Below are positions 56,901 through 64,000 of a DNA stretch of 64,000 nt, in pieces; the first letter of the stretch is position 1, and every line of letters starts with the position of its first letter. Below the pieces are notes generated by a model. The model did not search any database and had not been told where the DNA came from. It saw only the letters and a list, made by a program, of their open reading frames with translations. The position numbers and the translations under genes were made by a program. Origin of the DNA: Melastoma dodecandrum (taxonomy: Eukaryota > Streptophyta > Magnoliopsida > Myrtales > Melastomataceae); assembly GCA_029817715.1 (NCBI GenBank), contig JARUPY010000474.1, forward strand, positions 9,486,001 through 9,550,000, in the 5' to 3' direction.

Positions 56901-57197
56901 CCTCATCTATTAGCACATAAGACAATGCTCGAACCTTGATGAGTTGTTTTGCTTCTTGGTTGGGATCCGATAGAAAGTCTACAAGGGGTTTCCTCCGATC
57001 TTTGTCTTGGTCCATTATCTCCACAACCATCACGTCCTTTCCTTAATTCAAGTGCGAATTTATCTCGGGTACTCCGTCCATTTCGACAATAGCCTTGTGG
57101 CCAGAAGCTAACTATGCCAAATTATTAGCAACCATATTGTCTTCTTATCCTATAAATTGGAATGTCAACTCATCAAATCATGTGGATTACTCCTTTA

Positions 57198-57500
57198 CTA
57201 ACTCAAGGTAGTGCTGAAGTTTTCCAGAGCACACACACATGTTTGGTTTACCTGGTTAATGACTAATTGAGAATCTTGTTTAATTAGGGCACGTCTTGCA
57301 CCTAAAGAAATGAGTTCCTTAAGCACTGTTATTAATGCCTCATACTCCATGGCGTTGTTTGTCAAAATAGTTCGCAGCCGAAAAGCCAACCTGATATCTT
57401 TCCCTATAGGGGTTACCATATGGATGCCTGGCAGGCATTGAACCATCGAACCACGCCTGCCATTCTGTTTAGATGAACCATCTGCCAGGCGTCTTCACCT
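57198..57500 (-). pseudogene. Archaeal-type RNase H (second RNase H) of Tat element 3
   Basis: The minus-strand sequence contains FDGSM, LTNNAMEYEALITVLKELIS and DSQLVINQVNQ. These are the acidic and NNxAEYEAL-type motifs of the extra RNase H found only in Tat-lineage Gypsy elements. It follows the normal RNase H and is separated from it by a frame break near 57570. Confidence 0.85.
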
Positions 57501-57577
57501 TCTTCTTCTTGGTCTATAGACAATGCCGGATCATGCTCAGTTAAAAAGTCAGCTAACGCCTGGCCTTTGATTGATTT

Positions 57578-58760
57578 TTAAGGTCTATATCTCATATCGT
57601 AAGGTGAGAGAATTAAACTCCATTTACTAATCCATCCCATTAAAAGCGGGCTTTCGAAGAAATATTTGATGATGGGGGATCTTGAGACAACGTAAACTTC
57701 GTTGTTGCCAATATAATGCCTTAGTTTCACGACTGCGTAGAATATTGAAAGACACAATTTCTCTTTGGAAGTGTACCTTTCTTCCATCGGTGACAGTAAT
57801 CTTGAAAGATGATACATAGCTCTTTCCTGGCTATTCTCATTCGTCTGAGCAAGCATAGCCCCAATAGTTGTCATACTGGCTGCTACATAGAATATGAAAT
57901 GTTTCCCATACTGCGGAGGTGCCAGCATGGGGGGACTCGATATATACCTCTTAAGAACATTGAAAGCTTCTTCGTGTTCAGCAGTCCAGACATACTCACC
58001 TTTTCCTTTCAAAAGAGTAGAAAATACTTATGTTTTTCCTGCTATATTGCCTATGAATCTTCGAAGATAATTAATTCTTCCCAAAAAAGCCTACAACTCC
58101 TTGGTTCGTGGAGCAGCCAAATTCTGAATGGCGCTGACTTTATTTTGGTCGACCTCTATACCACGTTGGTGTACCAAAAATTCTAGAAAATGTCCAGCTT
58201 TAACCCTGAAGGCACATTTTAAGGGATTAAGTTTAAGTTGATGTTTTCTCATTTTCAGAAAGGCATCATGGAGGTGTTCCATGTGCAAATCCTCTCCCGT
58301 AGACTTAACAACTATATCGTCAATACAGACTTCTACATTTCTCCCGAGGCATCAAATATTGCATTCATAGCCTTCTGGTAGGTGGTGCCAACATTCTTTA
58401 ACCCAAATGGCATCACCACCCACTCGAAGAACCCGAGGGGACATTTGAATGCGGTTTTATGTACGTCTTCTTCCTCAATGAAGATCTGATTGTAACCTGA
58501 AAAACCATCAATGAAGGACATGATTTGATGTCCGACAAGGTCATCCGCGATCGGGGTATTCATATTTCGATATTGCTCCGTTTAAGTCTCTGAAGACAAT
58601 AAAAACCCTAATTTTACCGTTCTTTTTCATAACGGGCACAATACTGAAAATCCACTCTATATACCGGGATGTCCTTATATACCCTGCTTGGAAGAGCCTT
58701 CTTACTTCCTCAAACACCAATTGTGTTACCTCCTTAGTCATTCGTCTAGGTGCCTGCTGG
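57578..58760 (-). pseudogene. Reverse transcriptase and RNase H of Tat element 3
   Basis: Fragments from right to left: EEVRRLFQAGYIRTSRYIEW and VPVMKKNGKIRV (58741-58541), FIDGFSGYNQIFI and FFEWVVMPFGLKNVGTTYQK (58563-58333), the catalytic CIDDIVVKS near 58325 in a shifted frame, KMRKHQLKLNPLKCAF (58288-58091), then RNase H from WTAEHEEAFNVLKRYI to YVVSRSPIIKYFF (58012-57578). At least three frame breaks divide it. Confidence 0.88.
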
Positions 58761-59167
58761 ACTGGTTTGATGTCTTTCTTAATCGGTAATGTATGTTCTA
58801 CGAGCCTCCGATCAAGACCCTTATTTCAGTGTAGTCCCACGTGAAATAGTCCTTAAACTCTACAAGTACCTTTCGAATTGCTTCAAATAAATCTTTATTA
58901 ACTGATGAACTGATGAAAATAGTCCTAGGAGAAGTCTTGCTTCCTAAATTGACACTAGTCAGCGGATCACAAGGCATCATTAAAGATTCTCGGACCTCAC
59001 TTCCTCCTAAACGAGAAGTAACTGATTTATTACACGCACTAGACGTAGTAGTCGACTCTGGCTTTATTGAAAACATAGACATGGATGGCGTGCCACAACA
59101 AGGACGGCTTTCCTTATAGTCTTGCAGCCGCTGTAGCACATCAGTGACCGCCTCGTTCACTTCCTTC

Positions 59168-59848
59168 TCACGGACCATATGTCCCTTCTCTTAGGAGTCT
59201 ATCGGGCTCTAACTCCATGGTAGTTTCTCCTTTGTTCTTGAAAATTTCATATCCGAACCTTCCTTTGACTCCATCTTGGTTGTTCTGATCATTCACATTC
59301 CCTTCATTAAGAGTTGGTATGACAGCAGCGCCAGTCACAGGTTCTAGATGCGACGTCCCATCAGAAACGATGTAATCGAATTTCCCAGACGGCAGTCCGA
59401 GAGGGCCGATAGTAGGATCACCCAACTTGTACCTCTGCTCCAGCATAAGGTCTTTGACCGTCTTGGTTGTTTTCGCATGTAAAATCCCTTTGTCATAACA
59501 TGAATATTCATCAGCCCTAATAATCTCACTTTCGGAATCTAACCACAACATTAATTCTCTATGCAAAGTAGAGGGAATAGCCGCAGCTTTGTGTAGCCAG
59601 TCACGACCTAGCAGGGCATTGGAGATAGGGACTATGTCTATGACAAAGAAAGTAGTCTCCTTTTCTTGTCGTACAACTCCCAGGTGCACCGAAAACACTC
59701 CCAAGCACTCATATTTTCTCCCATTAAAGCCATTCACGGACATATCAGTCTTGACTAGCTCCTGGGGGTTGTACCCCAAACTTTTAAATTTGGATAATGG
59801 TAGCACATTAATAGTGGCTCCTTTGTCAATTAAGACCCCACTCACCAC
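59168..59848 (-). pseudogene. Gypsy protease region of Tat element 3
   Basis: A 226-codon open block: VLIDKGATINVLPLSKFKSL, DMSVNGFNGRKYECLG, GRDWLHKAAAIPSTLH and LEQRYKLGDPTIGPLG. The catalytic aspartate is kept but DTG reads DKG. It is the intact-order reference for the relic at 6890-7410. Confidence 0.82.
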
Positions 59849-61249
59849 GGTTCCATCAAAGGCGGCAGTAATGTATAAAGAGTGAATATGCTACTTCATA
59901 CTATAAGATGACTTTCTGTACCAATGTAACAGGAAAACCAAGTGGACAGCCTGCTATCCGAGGAAGAGGATTCTTACTTCCCGAGGACGCCTCCTTACAA
60001 TTGTTTGCGAAGTCCGCTGGGACGATAAGGGCGTTGCAGTCTACGAAAGGCTTCCCTTCTCCGTCCATATCACTAGGCGCTCCACTCCGGAGGCGGTTGT
60101 AGTCATAACTCGGACCTGGTTCTCCAGAATAGTCTGTAGACTCCACTCGTTCTAACTCAGCTTTTAATTCCTTCACTGTCCCCTTGGTGGGAGAAGCGGT
60201 TTTTGAAGGAGTAGGCCTAGGCCTCTTAATGAAGTGACTTAAACGTCTCTCCCTTCTTTTACAGTCCTTCTCGGTGGTAAAGGTATTTTGCCAGTAGCAT
60301 TCTACCAATCATATTTTGAAGGATTACTCGCTTTAACCATCTTTGGTTTCTTAGAACCAAGTGAAAATTCACTTACCTCCACAAAATTCTCAGAAACTAG
60401 GTCATACCGAGTAACCACACGTGCGGTCGACACCTGTTGTGACCGAGAGCGACCACAAGTTTCATTTATACTTGAAGGGGTTGACTAGGCTAGTCCGACG
60501 ATGATTGTTCCTTCCGATGACATGTCTACCAAGTTGAGGAAATAGTTGACGCAGCAAGGGGTGCACAATTGAGAAACAAGAATTTTGTTCTGAGCTATCA
60601 TTTTACATTTCTGGCAAAGCATCTTCTCGTCCAGGAATTGAGCTATTAGTGGCCCTGCACGGATAGCCTACACAGCCACTCTGGGCGGTCCATAATTTTT
60701 CTTGATAAATCTTTTATGGGGCTCACCACTTGCAGGATTTATTAGGCGTGTCTAGCTTTCGTGCCTCTCAGGGTCGTGACTCGCTTGTAAAGTCTGCTTT
60801 GTCTGGCTCCTGTCCTGCCCCTCGTAGGGTACGATTGTCATCGAAATCCAGCTGGCGGTTTGGTCGCTCCAGGATACGGAGCTGTTGGCCAGACACCTCT
60901 CTTGCCCTTCCGCGATTATGGGGACCACCTCGTCCTCCCCGAACAGCAGGCCTCTGCTCTACACTTGGGGGAATTCTGATGAGGGTCTGTCTCCTCTTTA
61001 GGCTGGTAGGGGCAAACCGCGATGCAGCGGAGACCATTCCCAGAGCCAACTCTACAAGCGGTGACAAGTCGTACCTGGTATCCTCCTGATTGTTCTACAA
61101 GTACTTTCTAAAGGTGTGACATCTGTCTATGGTATGCGTGTGTCCATATGCCACCAACACATTATTGGCGACTCCCTTCACCGGGCAGGTGACCACGCCC
61201 ATGTGAGCCAAACGCCGGAACAATGCATTCTCAACAATGGTCTCTATCG
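59849..61249 (-). other. Gag-protease linker region of Tat element 3
   Basis: Short open pieces such as 60308-59901 and 61067-60768 are Pro- and Arg-rich, with no motif I recognise. They likely represent the C-terminal gag linker, broken by frameshifts. Confidence 0.5.
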
Positions 61250-63215
61250 GGTCTTTGCCTCCTGCGGAGAGATTTTGAAGTTAGTTTCTATCACAATAAC
61301 ATCAGTATCAAAGATATCTAATGTATGACTGGCAATCTCATCATCGAAAGGTATATCATCAACCATAATAACTTCGTCTACTTCAGGTAAACACAACTCT
61401 TTCGACTCTATAAGATCCTGAAATATATCTCTGAAAGATAAACAATCTTTTGTAGCATGCGTGAATGACCCATGCCATTTGCAATAATTTCTTCTTTTCT
61501 CTTTTTCGGTCTGGGCACCTTATGCCCTGGTTTCAGCTTAATACGTTTTCGCTGCAGTAACCAATCAAAGACAGCTCTGCTTTATCTATATCAAACAAAT
61601 ATTTCCTCTCCACGCTAGATTTCTGAGACACTTTCGCCTTTGTATTCTTTCTCACCAATGGGTCACAGATGGTAGCCTCGCCCTTTACGAACTCAGCCAT
61701 GTCTACCTCGAGACTATTAGGCTCCACTTAATACGCTCGAGCTGATTGCGCCTCCTCTATTAACAGTTGGTTGTATTTAGTTGCCCTTATGGTTAGATCA
61801 TAAAAATCGCTAAACCTTTCCCCTTGTAGCTTCTTTCTGATAGCAATGGTCAGGGCATTTAATGCAACCATTAACTAATCTCTTTCAGAAATAGCAGGTC
61901 TACAACGGAGCAGGGCTTTGCGTAGGCGCATCAAGAACTGCCAGGAGATTCTCCAACTGCTTGTTTCAGTCACATAACCTCAAATATCGACATAGGTGTC
62001 TCAAGTCGGGCGAATGCCTTCATAAATACAGATTGCATTTCAGCCCAAGATGCCACTGATCCTGGAGGTAGACTTGCGTACCAAGAAAAAGTGTCTCCCA
62101 TCAGCGAGTTGGGAAATAATTTCAGTTTCCAAAAATCATAAGGAGATACATCTCTAGCTTTGTGGGTGAAACGAGCTATATGTTTCATGGGGTCATCTCA
62201 TCCTTCCCTAAAAAGTGTGTGAAATCGGGGACCCGATACCCCCTAGGCAGGGGAAAGTCTCTATCGACATATGCCGGGTACGGGCTCCTGTAAAGACACA
62301 TGTCCTCTTGTCGGACAATCCCAGGTACCATTTGTTCCACCACCCGAGGCACTACTTCTCTCAAATTTTGTGGCACCGGCTGATTAAATCCATCATAATT
62401 TGGGGGTAGAATGGCTCCTTGAACAATCTCATTGACAGGAAGGGTATATTGCTCGTTTGCACGGAACGATTACTCGTTAGCTGGGACCCTCACTTAGAAA
62501 CTATCCCCACAAGGCGGGTCCACCTTGCTGGCCCTAAAAACTGGATTTTCTCCATGCGGTACCTCTTCTGAATGTGACTTGTCGCGATGATGAAGAGGAG
62601 AATAACTCGAATTTCTATTCAATTCACTCGATATCTCATTATCCTCGTCCAACCGGTTCACTGTGTATGCGATGTCCGGCCTATAAGACGTAGGAGACAA
62701 AAAGGAGGAAGGCCTGAGAGGGGACACTTTTTCTCTGTTGTATATATCAATGTCTCCTTGATTGGCGTTTCCCCATGTGTCACCCTCTTGGAAAGACACG
62801 ACTCACTTCTTAATCGTCGCGCGCCGAGCATCTCCCATGAAAAAATTATCTTAATTAACAAGATCGCTTTGTTTTGGGCTAGGTGCTGCCTTAAGGAGAC
62901 TTTGCATCATTTCCTGCATTTCCATATTTTCTTTTCGCATTTCGGTCATGCGGTGTGTATTTTCCTCATGCATATTCCGCAGTCTCTCCTGCAGATTTTC
63001 CTGCATATTTTGCAGATTTCCCTGCACATCTTCCATATTCCTCTTCATATCACATAACTCTTTATGAAACTCGAGCCTCAATATGAACTTAGAAGGTGTA
63101 TGCACAGCTGTAGGTGGCTGAGAGGTCACAACCTGGCTTCCTTGAGCCGTATTACCCTCAACTAGCGGTCTTGTCATACCCTGATTCTTTCCATCAGATG
63201 GAGGGGGTATTCCTT
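61250..63215 (-). pseudogene. Gag of Tat element 3
   Basis: The N-terminal block (63177-62851) has VHTPSKFILRLEFHKELCDM, as in the gag at 4167-5025, then a Met/Glu/Asn-rich coiled coil (about residues 45-90). Later blocks read AYVDRDFPLPRGYRVPDFTH (62185-62376), MKHIARFTHKARDVSPYDFW (61970-62188), EVDMAEFVKGEATICDPLVR (61533-61727) and a Cys/His element near 61480 (HGSFTHATKDCLSF). Several stops and frame breaks separate the blocks. Confidence 0.82.
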
Positions 63216-63242
63216 ACCTTTTTAAATGGTCAATTTCTTCGA

Positions 63243-63260
63243 CTCCCACTGTGGTGGCCA
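63243..63260 (-). other. Primer binding site of Tat element 3
   Basis: TGGCCACCACAGTGGGAG on the minus strand, six bases inside the LTR end. Confidence 0.7.
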
Positions 63261-63266
63261 AAAACG

Positions 63267-64000
63267 TGTTCGCATCGGAAACAGATTACGTCAGAAAATA
63301 TTTGGCATGGGCACTCACTGGGGTTCGGATGTGGTTGCCAATAATAAAAACAAATGAATTCAATTAATTAACGATATCATATGATGTCTTACAATCAAAT
63401 GAGAAAGCTTATAGACATGAAAAAACAAAAGAATTAAAAACTTGGATGGTGGTGGTGTCGTAGACTTGCTGCTGATGCTGTGAGCTTGTAGACTTGAACA
63501 GTGGAATCTGGACTCTGGTGGTGTGATGGCCGGGGGTGTGGACGTTGGTAGAAAGGACTTTGGAAACCAAGGGCCCTACGAGCTCACCCTCGCGGTGGAA
63601 TGAACCAAGGGCCCTGTGAGCTCATCCTGGTTTGGACGAAGGCTGGAAATCGGACGTTAGAAGGCCAAGAGCCGAGAGCTGTCAACAATCAATATACTTC
63701 TTGGCCTTAGATGATTGTCCTCCTCCTAAAGAAGATCTTCTTTACTTTATACTGAATCAGATATGCTCAGGGTATGTGTCACGTCCTGCAGATTTTTCTC
63801 TATCAGAGTATCATTTCGAGTCGAGGTTCTCTTAAGTAATTTCCTAGAATCTTGGAATCAATTTGACCTTGGTAGACTTTGGAGTCGCTTGGGCGGTCTT
63901 AGTCAGTTTGACCTTTCGTAGACTTAGCAACTTTTACCTCTTGTAGACTTAGTACAGATTTATGTCCTTTATTTATCTCAATGGGCTGATACAATGAGTT
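63267..64000 (-). repeat. 5' LTR of Tat element 3, cut by window edge
   Basis: Aligned with 51698-52458; about 65 bp should lie beyond the window. The two LTRs differ at many sites and by an insertion of about 60 bp near 63465-63535, so the insertion is old. Confidence 0.85.

Larger units (their letters stand above)
51698..64000 (-). mobile_element. Tat-lineage Gypsy element 3 (minus strand, 5' LTR cut by window edge)
   Basis: Minus-strand order: 5' LTR (63267 to beyond 64000), primer site, gag, protease, reverse transcriptase, RNase H, a second archaeal-type RNase H, integrase, an antisense PMD gene, 3' LTR (51698-52458). The dual RNase H is the hallmark of the Tat lineage. Every coding domain has stops or frameshifts. 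The right target duplication lies outside the window. Confidence 0.88.

Overview
The window is nuclear DNA of a flowering plant. The evidence is a spliced Mediator MED15a gene with GT-AG introns, two plant C2H2 zinc-finger repressor genes of the QALGGH type, plant Copia and Gypsy LTR retrotransposons, plant mobile domain (PMD) genes and an endogenous pararetrovirus. I cannot name the species. About three quarters of the window is mobile or viral DNA. The host genes supported as intact are the two zinc-finger genes and MED15a.

Layout. (1) 1-6123: a Tat-type Gypsy derivative. A six-exon antisense PMD gene (minus strand, running off the left edge) lies next to a plus-oriented LTR. That LTR is fused to a minus-strand gag, which starts from a second LTR in inverted orientation, giving a head-to-head palindrome with convergent LTR promoters. 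(2) 6124-11658: decayed DNA with a Gypsy protease relic, CT-rich low complexity and a fragment of a PAS-domain Raf-like kinase gene. (3) 11659-23746: a complete but mutated Sirevirus-like Copia element with perfect 5-bp target duplication (AATAC), gag, pol, an envelope-like third ORF and repeated polypurine tracts. A two-exon cinnamyl alcohol dehydrogenase fragment sits inside its 3' LTR. (4) 23747-27480: degenerate repeats and a decayed PMD relic. (5) 27675-31220: two tandem single-finger C2H2 genes with EAR motifs. (6) 31510-40519: a nearly full-length endogenous caulimovirid (florendovirus-like) enclosed by about 220-bp terminal inverted repeats and a 10-bp target duplication, i.e. apparently carried in a Mutator-like element. 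(7) 41047-48187: MED15a, 11 exons, open throughout. (8) 48366-51697: a second Gypsy element with a back-to-front copy of its own 5' end, fused into integrase. (9) 51698-64000 and beyond: a minus-strand Tat Gypsy with dual RNase H and a decayed antisense PMD gene beside its 3' LTR.

Three themes stand out. First, PMD genes occur antisense beside the 3' LTR of two separate Tat elements, and one still has an open, spliceable structure with its own TATA box. Second, two different Gypsy elements have inverted 5' ends, which would give hairpin or double-stranded RNA. Third, the pararetrovirus is bounded by transposon termini, carries a 44-nt perfect inverted copy of its protease region in its leader, and sits just upstream of MED15a. 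All coordinates and splice sites were read by eye; nothing was searched against a database.
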